DNA of 28,546 nt from Chrysochromulina tobinii (lineage: Eukaryota; Haptophyta; Prymnesiales; Chrysochromulinaceae): assembly GCA_001275005.1 (NCBI GenBank), contig JWZX01003372.1, forward strand, positions 1 through 28,546, read 5' to 3'. A model generated the notes under the pieces. That model saw nothing but the letters and a program-made list of their open reading frames with translations. It was not told the origin of the DNA and ran no database searches. Within the stretch, counting starts at the first letter, position 1. Each line of letters opens with the position of its first letter. Positions 8,147 to 17,763 of this stretch are shown here, piece after piece. The position numbers were made by a program, and so were the translations under genes.

Positions 8147-8230
8147 GACGCCCAGGACGACGCCCTCGACGATCACCAAGATGAGCATCGATCGCTTTGG
8201 ATGAGACGCCCAGGACGACGCCCTCGACGA
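8106..8230 (+). repeat. 58-bp tandem duplication across the RAD50 stop codon
   Basis: The segment encoding the RAD50 C-terminus ([12 protein letters not shown] and its stop) is copied immediately downstream. Unit 1 is 8106-8163, unit 2 is 8164-8221, and a partial third copy is 8222-8230. The second copy lies in the 3' UTR and is not translated in the RAD50 frame. Confidence 0.9.
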
Positions 8231-8665
8231 GAGCCTCGGAGGGCGCGGGGCGGCGGTTGTGTCGGCGAGCGTGCCGTCGCCGAGCGTGACGGCGCGGGAG
8301 GGCGAAGGGTGCGACTGAGTACTACATGATGCACACGCGTCAAAGCAGTGCACACGTACTGCGTAGGTTACAGAACCGCGATCATGCGTCGAGACGAGAA
8401 ACATGACTCGAGAGTGCCGGTGGTCGCCTGTACACGCTCATGTACACGCTGAACCCCCGCCGCCGGTGAAAACGATTGGTACGTCGTGCCTGTTACCGAT
8501 GGCCGACTGGGGCGTGTACATGTGCTCGATTCTCCCAATAAGTTCGCAAAAGTAGTTACAGTAGTAGTCGAATTTATTACAGTAACTACTTTTGTAACTA
8601 CATGTGCTCGATTCTCCCCAAAAAATCACTTATTCACAGCCCATTTCACACGTAAAAAGCGAACA
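8231..8665. promoter_or_regulatory. Spacer and likely promoter of the 5-alpha-reductase gene
   Basis: No gene was seen. A 19-bp direct repeat (ACATGTGCTCGATTCTCCC) lies at 8518-8536 and 8600-8618. Between the copies is a perfect 13-bp inverted repeat, 8547-8559 (CAAAAGTAGTTAC) with 8582-8594. The segment is AT-rich against its surroundings and ends about 50 bp before the start codon at 8666, so a promoter role is plausible. Confidence 0.45.
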
Positions 8666-9502
8666 ATGGAAGAGCTCCAGGTGGTGTTGACGCTCGTGCT
8701 CGCGCACGAGGGCGAGCTGCACCGCACGGCCGCGTGGCTGATGATTTGTGTGGGTTGTTGCGTGCTCTTCGTCGAGTTCGGCCTGGGCGCGCGTGCACCG
8801 TACGGCCGCCACGCAAATCTGGCGGCTGCGCGCTGGTTCGGGCCCACTTTGGAGCCGCGAGCCGCGTGGCTCTTCCAGGAGAGCTGGTCAGTCTCCGTTC
8901 CGGTCGCGCTGCTTCTCTGCGCCGATCAAGATGTGCGGGCGCGCTGCCTGGCCTCGCACGCCAATATCGCGCTCTTGGGCATGTTCGTTGGACATTACGC
9001 GTACCGCACATTTGTCTATCCGCTGCGCATGCATCGCACCGCGGCGCGCATGCCCGTCGGGTTATGTCTGCTGGCGACGGCGTTCGTCGCCTTCAACGGC
9101 TACGTGCAGGGCCGCGCGTGGAGTGCGCTCGAGGTGCTCCCCGTCGACTCGATGGGCTCGGCCGTGTGCCTCGTGGCCGGCACTGGCTTGTGGGCGCTCG
9201 GTCTCGGAATCAACTTGCACTCGGATGCGGTGCTGCGGGGTCTGCGAAAGCCCGGTGAGACGGGCTACCGCGTACCCCACGGTGGCGCCTTTGAGTACGT
9301 GTCGTGCGCCAACTATTTTGGCGAAATCGTCGAATGGTGCGGCTACGCTCTCGCAAGCGGGGGTCGGCTGCCTGCGGTCGCCTTCGCCTTCTTCACGTTT
9401 GCTAACCTCGCTCCACGCGCGCACCAGCACCACGCGTGGTATAAGCAGAAGTTTGATGACTACCCGAGCCACCGTCGGGCGGTGTTGCCGTTTGTCTTGT
9501 GA
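8666..9502 (+). CDS. Steroid 5-alpha-reductase family membrane enzyme
   Basis: This 278-residue integral membrane protein belongs to the 3-oxo-5-alpha-steroid 4-dehydrogenase family, which reduces the delta-4 double bond of 3-oxo-steroids with NADPH in the ER; SRD5A1/2 are about 255-260 residues. The N-terminal APYGRHA motif matches the conserved APYGRY. Then come HYAYRTFVYPLRM and FNGYVQGRAW. The C-terminal third carries the NADPH-binding region: LGLGINLHSDAVLRGLRKPGE, GYRVPHGGAFEYVSCANYFGE, EWCGYALA, and HQHHAWYKQKFDDYPSHRRA. Several hydrophobic helices are visible. The ATG at 8666 (context GAACAATGG) is chosen because the longer upstream frame runs through promoter repeats. In an alga the substrate may be a sterol intermediate (inference). 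The enoyl-reductase branch (TECR, DET2) is related, but APYGRH and EWCGYA fit SRD5A1/2/DET2 best. Confidence 0.93.
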   Translation: MEELQVVLTLVLAHEGELHRTAAWLMICVGCCVLFVEFGLGARAPYGRHANLAAARWFGPTLEPRAAWLFQESWSVSVPVALLLCADQDVRARCLASHANIALLGMFVGHYAYRTFVYPLRMHRTAARMPVGLCLLATAFVAFNGYVQGRAWSALEVLPVDSMGSAVCLVAGTGLWALGLGINLHSDAVLRGLRKPGETGYRVPHGGAFEYVSCANYFGEIVEWCGYALASGGRLPAVAFAFFTFANLAPRAHQHHAWYKQKFDDYPSHRRAVLPFVL

Positions 9503-9702
9503 CGCGACGCGAAACCGGTAACACGGGCCGACGACGCACCCGACCGGTGTATATAACGGTTAACGCTCCGCGTCAAGAGACTCCTTTGTCCTTAGTAGGG
9601 ATCCGATCCAATTTGTACTTCCACGACAGAACATGTAACGTGTAAGCTGTAACCACCCCCAAAAGCGATGGCGAGGAGGTATCGGTACTGTAGAAATACA
9701 AC

Positions 9703-10566
9703 TTATGATCCGCTAGACGCGGTGCCATAGTCGCTTTCCTGAGCGAGTCTCCTCGAGGCTGTCCACACCCTTTGCAACCGTTGCCACCGATGGTGCTTGA
9801 GTGCTTGAACGAAGAAGGCGAGCAGCCGTTCATGGCTCGTGTGCTCCGACGACGAGCTTCGCCTGCGCGGGTTTGGACGTAACTCGGTCGACGAGCTGGT
9901 TTGATAGGGGTTCCCCGTGGCGACCCAGTGCGCTGGCGGCGGCGTAGTGACGACAGGGACCATCTGCCAGCCGCCGCCCCACATGGCGCTCACAAATGCA
10001 GCCTGCGATGGAGCCGGGCCGTTTGCCAAGGGCCCCATCATCGCATCAGGCACCTGCGGCGCCATCTGCCAGCCCGCATTCCAAAGCGACTGCCGAAAGG
10101 CCTCGCTCTGGCGCTCGCCATAGTGCATCGAGCTCCCGTCATCCCACGTGCCCAACTGCTGGGCCTGCTGGCGCCGTCGCAGCCGCTCGCGATTGCGCTT
10201 GCTCAGCCGATTGTTTCGTGATTGGACTGCTTGGCCTGGTGCACTCAACGCTGCGTCCGCAAGCTTGCGCGCGACGTCCTCAACGGCGTCCTCCTCGACC
10301 GGAGTGGATGCTTTTGCGCTGGTACGCTGCTGAGGCTCGTTGGGCGCGCTGCTGGCCGTGTCAGTAGCAGAGGTGTTGCGCTCCTTGGAGATGATGGAGC
10401 GAAGGCGGGCACTGATCTCTTCACATATTGTGAGTGCAGCCATTGAGACTGCGCGAGAAGGCTTAATGGTCTCGGGATCGTGAAGGTCTTCGAGGAGGGC
10501 GACAAGCACGTCGAGCATGGCCTCGGACGCCGGTGGGTTTGCAGCCGTCGGCTCCGGCGAAGACAT
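9703..10566 (-). CDS. Unrecognised Ala/Ser/Gln-rich protein with two GWQM motifs
   Basis: The 287-residue frame, taken from the ATG at 10566 (MSSPEPTAANPPASEAMLDV), is intronless. The N-terminal part is predicted helical (MLDVLVALLEDLHDPETI...ICEEISARLRSIISKE). The middle has a strongly basic stretch (RNNRLSKRNRERLRRRQQAQQ region), possibly nuclear or nucleic-acid binding. Two related motifs follow, SLWNAGWQMAPQVPDAM and AMWGGGWQMVPVVTTPP, an internal repeat of about 40 residues. The C-terminus is again basic (LLAFFVQALKHHRWQRLQRVW). I recognise no family. The frame extends upstream to 10776, but that stretch is less GC-rich and reads like a leader. The 3' neighbour is the convergent 5-alpha-reductase gene, 200 bp away. 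Confidence 0.6.
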   Translation of the reverse strand: MSSPEPTAANPPASEAMLDVLVALLEDLHDPETIKPSRAVSMAALTICEEISARLRSIISKERNTSATDTASSAPNEPQQRTSAKASTPVEEDAVEDVARKLADAALSAPGQAVQSRNNRLSKRNRERLRRRQQAQQLGTWDDGSSMHYGERQSEAFRQSLWNAGWQMAPQVPDAMMGPLANGPAPSQAAFVSAMWGGGWQMVPVVTTPPPAHWVATGNPYQTSSSTELRPNPRRRSSSSEHTSHERLLAFFVQALKHHRWQRLQRVWTASRRLAQESDYGTASSGS

Positions 10567-11277
10567 GAGCTTTATGCAATTTGTGATGGTCTGGCGGCGC
10601 CCGAGACACTCGCGTGCACGCGTCGCGAGTACCGTACCATGGTACTTGTACAGTCCGAGGACACCTCGTCTACCCCTGCCAGTAAAAAACACCTCCAAGT
10701 TCACACTCACTTCGTTTTCGTTCACAACACACCAACACGTACAAAGCATTATCAAAAACGGAGGTGTGGCCGACACTCAGCCTGCTATACATGTACACAG
10801 TCACAGGCCGATCCTCGGCGGAAGGTAGGGGCTAGGGGGTCGAGCACTGGGGCCGGGGTCGAGACATCCTCTCAGAAGCAATGGGGGGAGCCGGGACACA
10901 CACGGGACACACACGCGACACACACGGGACACACTGGCACACGGATCACACAGACGAACCTCACAACCATCCCAAACCATCCCAAACCACCAACGATGCA
11001 ACGAACCCAGTACCCACACCATGCCACACGCACGACCGCACGACGACCCCGACTCAACAGCCGCAGCCCCGGAGCCGACCGCTCCCCGCGGCCGACTCAA
11101 AGACTCAGTTTTACCGGTGCAGTACTTTGTGTCCCGTGTGTGTCCCGGCTCCCCCGTTGTCTTTTTACCGGTACAGCCCGTGTGTGTCCCGGCTCCCCCC
11201 GGTGTCTTTTTACCGGTACAGCACTTTTTACATCTTGAATTCTCAATATGTGCCGTCACGACGCGGCGTCGCCCGCC
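10567..11277. repeat. Repeat-rich spacer with a 27-bp inverted repeat
   Basis: No gene was seen. A perfect 27-bp inverted repeat pairs 10884-10910 with 11129-11155; it contains GAGCCGGGACACACACGGG, within an ACACGGGAC microsatellite-like tract at 10895-10945. On the right side the decamer TTTTACCGGT occurs at 11109, 11163 and 11208, each linked to GTGTGTGTCCCGGCTCCCCC-type sequence, giving two imperfect tandem units of 54 and 45 bp. The same decamer recurs at 17648. TACATGTA lies at 10788-10795, upstream of the minus-strand gene. CATCCCAAACCATCCCAAAC is a short tandem near 10970. Confidence 0.6.
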
Positions 11278-12685
11278 ATGCGTGTCGCTACAGCCGTGGC
11301 TCTTGGCAATGTGCTGTTGGATCTGAGCTGCAATACTGTAGCTGCCGCTTCTGCAACTGTAGAGGATCCATCCTTGGCACCGTGGTCGGCTGTATATGCT
11401 CTGAGCAGTCGGGAGTGTGCAGCGGCAACTTGTGAAGCATCGTGCTTCAGGGCTTCATTCACCGGATTGGCTGTCGTATGTAGCTCGAGCCCATGCTGCG
11501 CTTGCGCCTTTTGCCACAAAGGCCGCGCAGCGGAGTGGACAGCACCATCGGGTCTCAAAGTGGAGAGCATGCACACGCCGGTGATCTGGACCGAGTCAGC
11601 ATTTGCCTTTGCTTACAATCCTCTGGACCTTGAGTTGCTGGAGTTGCGCACCACGCTGATGGTCGAGCCACTGCTGACGGTTCTGTGGGTCAAGCACCTC
11701 CAGCCTTGCTGCAGCAAGGGTGGGTTGGTCATCGACGTTGGAGCTCAGTATGGCTGGTACACGTTGCTCGCTCGGGCAATGGGGTGCAAGACGATGAGTT
11801 TTGAGCCGGTGAGCGCGTTCCGAGACGTGCTCAACCTGGGGGCTGCAGCTCAACGAGGGCTTCAGAGGCAATGCAAGCGTCTACCCCAACGTCATCTTCG
11901 ATGCGCCCGGGAACTACACCGTGCTAGCGCCCGTCTCCGGACCTGCGCGCACGAGTTCGGGGAGCGTGACGGCTACAGCCACGACCGCTACACACGAGCG
12001 CACCTTGCTGGGCATGGCGGCAACTCTTGGGCCGAATGGAATGAGAGCAATCTTCAACGTCTCCAAGCTCGTACCCGGGACTATCTTCCAGGGCGAGACG
12101 GCCGAGGCGATCGCGATCGACACAGTGGTGAGTGACGACGCTCCGAACGTTTGCATGCTTAAAGTCGACGTCGCCGGTGCTGAGCCAAACGTGCTGCGCA
12201 GTGCTCGACGGACACTGTCCTTTCGAGTGGTAGATGCGATGCAACTTCGGGTGGTGCCGAAGCGAGGGCATGTGCAAGAGTGTGCCAACCTTCGAATGAT
12301 TCGTGACGCGCTGCTCCTTGGCTTTGACCTCTACGGCGTTCCTGCGAACTCTGGGTGCAAGGAGGATGAGTACTGTGATCCGAAGCACTGGCAGCAGTCT
12401 GGAACTCTCTCCACCCTACTGATGAGTTCACGAAACGTGCGCTACGGCAGGGGCATACGGAAAAGACAGGCTCTTCAACGGGCGAGGCGAGCCGCACAAT
12501 TTGCACAGAGGGTGCTCGATAAGCTATCCAGGATGCGCGGCTTCGATCCACATGGAGTGTTCGCGCTTCGCGATTATGGGTACGTCCCAAACGAGCTGCT
12601 CCCGGATTACGATGAAATCGGCTGTCACCCTGCGGAGTTTGACGACGACGAATTAGTGCCTACGATGGACGGCTTCTACAGCTGA
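11278..12685 (+). CDS. FkbM-type methyltransferase, secreted or membrane-targeted, with a frame break
   Basis: Two overlapping frames together give a protein of about 468 residues of the FkbM family (Methyltransf_21), SAM-dependent O-methyltransferases that often act on glycans or small molecules. The first frame carries motif I, GGLVIDVGAQYGWYTLLARA, and the acidic SAM-binding strand MSFEPV. The second carries LKVDVAGAEPNVLRSARR, matching the family's KIDVEGxExxVLxGA. The frames join if one G is dropped from the five-G run at 11838-11842, restoring LNLGLQLNEGF. The start at 11278 (MRVATAVALGNVLL) gives a signal-peptide-like N-terminus; the in-frame ATG at 11248 is an alternative. A Cys-rich stretch follows (CCACAFC). 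The C-terminal about 130 residues are charged and not assigned. The frame break could be an assembly error, true frameshifting or a decayed gene. Confidence 0.78.
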
Positions 12686-13267
12686 TGTAGGATATGGTTG
12701 GAGCGGGAACATCAGCATAGGTGCATCACATCAATGATGAGTGACCTCACTCGCTGAAGCTCGGGGTCAGCGACACGAGCGGGCCCGCACTCCAGTGTGG
12801 CATCAGGAATGAGGCCCACGTCCCAGCCCACACTGCACGCCTACGGTCTAGTCGGACCGCAGTGACCACCGCGATTATCATCCGCTCCGGTTCCGATCGC
12901 ATTAGCCAAGGGGGGTTGAAGAGATTGACAAATGAAACATACGATAAACATACGATAATAAAAAGCGCTCGCGCAAGTGGTCGCAAGGAACCAAGGTCGG
13001 GTTCGATCGGTTCGAAAGCCGTATCCGGTATCGATCATTGGAGAGCTGATCTGAGTTGTGTGCGCCGGACCGCGCCTTCCAGGCGAGCGCGGTCATTCGG
13101 AGCTGAGCGCCGTCATCGAATGTGCTTCGATCACGGCTCTCGGCTCCCCCCTGTAGGGCTTCGCGTTCCATTCCAAGGGCACTCTCGGCCAGCGACACAC
13201 CCGCAGGCCCGAGAGAGGTTTGCGCAGGAGGCGCACCAAGGGCTCTCGACTCCCTTTGTTCGAGGCA
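12686..13267. other. Intergenic spacer between convergent genes
   Basis: The spacer holds the 3' ends of the FkbM and BBS7 genes. No gene, RNA or repeat of note was recognised. A short AT-rich patch (ACATACGATAAACATACGAT near 12937-12960) contains a small tandem. Short open frames here have poor codon character. Confidence 0.45.
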
Positions 13268-15581
13268 TCATCCTCGGGCAAAGAAACCAAGCACGGCCTC
13301 GATCGAGTAGTCCTGGAGGACGCGCTGCAGCTGTGGCACCTGCGCGGTCACATTCTGCCCCTTGAACTTGTGATGGTCCACGTAGAGGTCGGTGACGATC
13401 GAGTAGAGGAACTGGAGACGTCCGGGCTGCTCCCGGAGCTGCCGCTTGATGGCGTCTTCGTTCTCGAGAATCTCGAGGTACTCCTTCGCGAGGAAGGAGG
13501 TGTCTGGCTCCTGCATCTTGACCTCCTTGAGCGTCTCGATCAACTTCACCTTTTTGGCCAGCGCGAGCTGATAGCAGAGCATCGGGTCGATCTTTCGCAA
13601 AAAGGTGGTGACTGTCTCGGGGTCCACGTCGAGGTTGATCTGGATCTGCACCTTGCGCGCGGTCGCCTCCTTGGTGACCACCTCCTTGACGATCGCGAGC
13701 GTGGTGAGCGAGTCCGATTGGAACGTCGCCTCCCCCTTGCGATAATCGGCGAGCAGCAGGGTATCAAGGAAGGTGTTGCGAAAGGTGAACGAAGCCCCCT
13801 CTTCCTGCAGCCGCTGCGGCACCTCGGGCAATGTGGCCACCACCCAGGAGTGCATCTCCGCGAGCGAGAAGGCGCCCGTGATGCGCAGGGTGTTCATCTT
13901 GGGCAGCGCCTTCTCGCCCTCAGGCGCGATCGCAGGCGGTCGAGTCTGCAGCCGCGAGTGCAGCGAGAGGGGCTGGATCTGAAACGTCTTCGCGCGGCAC
14001 GACTTTGGCGAGATGCGCGGCCACACGTAGGCCTGCAGCGCGCCGTACCTCCCCTCGGTCGTGCGCATCGCCAGTTGCAGCCGGTTGGTCGGCTCTTGGC
14101 ACCTGTACGTGACGAGCACCGCTGACGATCCGGGCGGCGGCGGCGTGCGACTCACGATGGCGTTCGAGTCCTCCCCGAGCAGCTCGATCGGCACATCGCA
14201 TTGGATCAGGATCGTATCGATTGGCATGGACAGCTCAATATGGAGCTCGTAGCGCGCCTCGTCTGCATTGAGGGCCCATCGATCGTTCATCTTGAACGCC
14301 GCCTCCGTCGCCACGAGCCCTTCGGACACCTTGGCGTACTTTTCTCGCTCCTTCTCCACCTGCGCGCGTAATGTCTCGAGCTCCTCGCGCAGATCTCGGA
14401 TCTTCTTATCGCCTCGCTCCTTTTTGGCCTTCGTCGCTTTGACTGTCGGCACGGGCTTGCCCGGTTTCGCGTCCGCGCCCAGGTGCACGTCCTTCGTCGC
14501 GTCGCCCTCCTCGTCGCCGGCCGCGCCCGAGGGGTTGGAAGAGAAGGAGACGAGCTTGCCTGAGTACGTGGTCACAATCAGCTCATCGAAATGGATATTG
14601 GTCACTTGGCCAACCTCGAGGGAGGTGATCGACTCCATGAGCGACTTATCAAACACGAGGGTGGGCTGCGGCCCTGTGTCGAAGGACCACACCTCGATGC
14701 CGCCATTGTCGCGTCCGATCATCAGATCCTTGACGCCGTCTCGTGTGATGTCGTGTGAAGCGATGCACTGCACGCCGCCAGCCTTGCCACGCCGCCCCTC
14801 GAGCACAGGATCGATGATCCAGCCGCGCCGCATCTCGTCCTTATCCAGGAGCAGCTGCCCCCACCACCCCATTCTCCGTGCCGTACACGAGCTCGCGATA
14901 CCGGCCATCGTTTGTCGCGAACGAGGGGCCGTCCTGAGCCTGCTGTCCGAAGCCGCCAAAGGCGTCAGGCTTGTTGGCATCGCGGATGGCATTTGAGTAG
15001 CGGTCGATGGTGAGCACAGGGCCGCCCATCGCGGCCTCGTAATGCAGGTCATTCCCTTGCACCACACGGATCATCCGGTCCTGGCACGCGAGCGCCGCGT
15101 CGATGGAGCGGCCGCCCGACACATGGTCGCACATGATGTCGTTGATCCGATCGCTCGACATGAAAAAGTACGTGTCCTTGCAGTTGATGAAGGTGTTGTA
15201 CATGAACTCGCCGCCCGTGTGGATGTCCTCCTCGCCCACCCACATGGAGCGGATCGGCTCCGTCAGATTCGTGTTGAAGCGCAGGAACTCCTTGCCCTTC
15301 TTCGTGTACGCGCGCACGGTGCCACTCGAGGCCATAAAGATGTTGTCGCGCTCCTCGCCCGTGCCGCCGAGCTCGACCCGGCTTGCCTCCTTGCCGAGTG
15401 GCGCGGTCTTGAACACCTGCTCGATCTGGTCTTTCTTCATGCCGAAGCACATCACCATTCCTGTCTCATCGGCGACCACCACGTTCTGCCGCCGCTTCTT
15501 GCCGGGCGGCAGCAGCCGGGTAGTCTTCCGACTCGTGGTCTGGACATTGGTGAGCTCGATCCGCTCGAGCGTAAGCTCCAT
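13268..15581 (-). CDS. BBS7: BBS7, BBSome subunit, with one frame break
   Basis: BBS7 is a subunit of the BBSome, the coat complex that moves membrane proteins into and out of cilia. Two overlapping frames give about 770 residues (human 715). The first starts at 15581 (MELTLERIEL) and holds the N-terminal beta-propeller: ADETGMVMCFGMKK, NLTEPIRSMWV, FINCKDTYFFMSSDRINDI and ACQDRMIRVVQG all match BBS7. The second carries ITRDGVKDLMIGRDNGGIEV, FDELIVTTYSGKL, a coiled coil (KKIRDLREELETLRAQVEKE), ILIQCDVPIELL, TYRCQEPTNRLQL, EMHSWVVATLPEVP, TFRNTFLDT and the C-terminal FLYSIVTDLYVDHHKFKGQ. Dropping one C from the five-C run at 14858-14862 (G in the sense strand) restores NGVVGQLLLDKDE. No intron is needed. 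The gene diverges from the next gene and implies a ciliated or flagellated organism. Confidence 0.94.
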
Positions 15582-15750
15582 TGCGTCCACTTGACGCCAC
15601 CGAGGGCGCGCGACAGCCCGACTTCGGCCTCTCCAGAGAACCGGGAACGACACCCCTGAAAAAGAGGCGTTGTGAATGAAGACTGTAAATGAAGTCGACA
15701 AGCGAAAATTGCCAGCACGCTGGACTCGCTCGGAATTTGTTGTTTCATTC

Positions 15751-16956
15751 ATGCGTTTTGCGCAGTTTGCGCCGATCTTTGCGCCCATGCGTTTTGCGCT
15801 CAGCGCCTGGTTGCCGCTGCTCCTGCCGCACGCGGAGCGCCATGCGGCACCTCTGCTGTGTGACCGGCTAAATTCAGCCCTGGGCGCGATGCCCACGTCC
15901 CAGACATACAACACCGTGCTGATCAGCCTGCTGAGCGCCGCCGATGACGCCGAGCGGCGCAAAAGCTTGTTCTCAAAGGCGGTGGAGATCATCGAGGAGA
16001 TGAACGCGCGAGGCATCGCGATGTCGAGCGACACAGTATCCGTGCTCATGATGCAGGCCATCGATCGTGGGATCGACGGCGTGGCCGAGGCGCAGCGGCT
16101 CGCTCGCCCCTTTTGCTTGAGCTACGGCGACGTGCGGTGGCAGCTGTCGGAGCATCCTGCCGCAGCCGAGCTCGCGGCGCTGCGGCGCCCACCCGAGGAC
16201 GATCGGATGAATGGGGCGCTCGCAGCGGGCGCGGCCGCGCTCGCCGTCGGCGCCACGGTCGCCGCGCCTGCGCTCGCGCTGCCCGCCATATTCTCAGGAT
16301 GGGCCTTCGACCGGTACAACCAAGGCAGCGATTTGTTCGAGACGATTGGGAAGACGGTGGGCCGGGCCTTTGCGTCGCGCGAGGTGTCACGCGAGAGCGC
16401 GCTCGAGGCCGCCTCTCTCCTCGTCGGCTACCTGCTCGGGCTCCCGTGTTGCGCCTTCGCGCCCACGCCAGAGACGGCGCTCGAGTTGCTCGAGTTGCAG
16501 ACGGTGGCCAAGTCGTCGGCGGTAGCCGTGGGTCCGGTGCGGCTGGTCGACCGGCTGCTCGTGTGGCTGCTGGCGGCCACGGCGCACGAGGAGCTCGCCT
16601 TTGCCGGCCAGCCCCTCGTTTCCGACCCTAGCGCTGCGCGCACGCTGCTCGAGACAGCGCGGCGTCGCGAGGCGCGGCTTGGGGTTGATGTACTGCAGGG
16701 CGGCTGGAGGGTCGAAGAAGACGACGGGCGGCTCGCGTGGGCTTACGCCGAGGCGCGCGACCTGCTGCAGCGGACCGAGGGGCTCCGCGCCCAGCTTCAA
16801 GAGGCGATGCTCTCGGGCAGCTCGTTTGGGGACTGTGTCGTGCAGGTAGAGCGACAGCTCGGGGGGATGTCCGAGGGCGGGGGGATGTCGAAGCTGGGCG
16901 GAGCGCCCTCGGCGCCGCGGGCGTTGCCTTGGCAACGTGGACCCCGCTCCGATTGA
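15751..16956 (+). CDS. PPR-like protein with a hydrophobic segment, function unknown
   Basis: A frame of about 400 residues. I chose the ATG at 15751 because codons between the earlier ATG (15676) and this point are AT-rich and leader-like; 15787 is another option. The N-terminus (MRFALSAWLPLLLPHAERHAAP) resembles a signal or transit peptide. Residues about 45-110 resemble one pentatricopeptide unit: TYNTVLISLL, then AVEIIEEMNARGIAMSSDTVSVLMMQA. PPR proteins usually bind organelle RNA, but a single weak unit does not prove that. A hydrophobic Ala-rich stretch follows (GALAAGAAALAVGATVAAPALA), with further hydrophobic helices (LLVGYLLGLPCCAFA; RLLVWLLAATAHEELAF), so it may be an organelle membrane protein. 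The C-terminus has a duplicated GGMSEGGGMSKLGG. It shares about 170 bp or less of divergent promoter with BBS7. Confidence 0.62.
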   Translation: MRFAQFAPIFAPMRFALSAWLPLLLPHAERHAAPLLCDRLNSALGAMPTSQTYNTVLISLLSAADDAERRKSLFSKAVEIIEEMNARGIAMSSDTVSVLMMQAIDRGIDGVAEAQRLARPFCLSYGDVRWQLSEHPAAAELAALRRPPEDDRMNGALAAGAAALAVGATVAAPALALPAIFSGWAFDRYNQGSDLFETIGKTVGRAFASREVSRESALEAASLLVGYLLGLPCCAFAPTPETALELLELQTVAKSSAVAVGPVRLVDRLLVWLLAATAHEELAFAGQPLVSDPSAARTLLETARRREARLGVDVLQGGWRVEEDDGRLAWAYAEARDLLQRTEGLRAQLQEAMLSGSSFGDCVVQVERQLGGMSEGGGMSKLGGAPSAPRALPWQRGPRSD

Positions 16957-17763
16957 CGTGGCAACCCATCATTGCAACCCATCAGAGCCGAATAGAATGG
17001 TGAACTGAATGGACGAGTCGTCCGAAAGTTTCTCCATTTGACTTTCACTTTGAGGTTTGCGGGACACCGAGCGTGCACCCGTGCTTTGGCCTATTCCCTT
17101 TGCCGAGCGTGCCTCCCGCCCCGCGCGCCCGACACCGACGCCTCGGAAGGTCAAGATGACTGGGCTCGTCCCGAGTGGGACTGGGAGTTGCGTTGGGGTC
17201 TTGGCACTTGGGGAGGTTGACACGCTCCACGGCCGCGCATGCATGCCTGGCATGCACGCAGCACGCGGGGCGGGCCTTAAGCGGAGCTCGCCGGTAACGG
17301 GCGGCAACGGCGGCCACGGCCCACGCTACATGTATGGGAACCAAGGAACCATGCACCACATGGGACGCGCATAGGACGCGCATCCGCATGCTGCACCTAA
17401 CATGTAGAGTGACCCATGACGCACGTTTTCAAATTGAAAGTTGCTAGTCGAAAGGGAAAAAGAATGTGCAATGACGCGCGATCGCAATTGCGGTATTGCG
17501 CGATCGAACCCGATCATCTCGATTCACGTGTTGCTGCTGGAACACACCCCAGCGCTCGCATAACATGTCAGTCACTAACCCTAACCCTAATAAGTAAGTA
17601 AGCTCTCGACGCGTGGTACCCCCGTGTCTTTTTTTACCGATGGTGTTTTTTACCGGTACGGTGAGTTTCAGCGCCGTTCCGGCACGCAAAACTCTTAAAA
17701 ACCGAACCTCGGAGTCCGGTCAGCGAACAAGGCTCTAGGAGCCCCCAACTTGCCCGGGCTCAA
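16957..17763. other. Intergenic region upstream of the IQ-like gene
   Basis: No convincing gene was seen; the frames present have mixed codon character. Contents: nested GCATGC palindromes near 17237-17253; TACATGTA at 17327-17334 and a near copy, AACATGTA, at 17399-17406; a short telomere-like CTAACCCTAACCCTAA near 17575-17590 followed by TAAGTAAGTAAG; and GTGTCTTTTTTTACCG with TTTTACCGGT at 17648-17657, a dispersed copy of the spacer repeat at 11109-11217. Confidence 0.5.

Noticed and set aside
13220-14125. 301-residue plus-strand frame
   Set aside because: Antisense shadow of BBS7, whose family match on the minus strand is clear.
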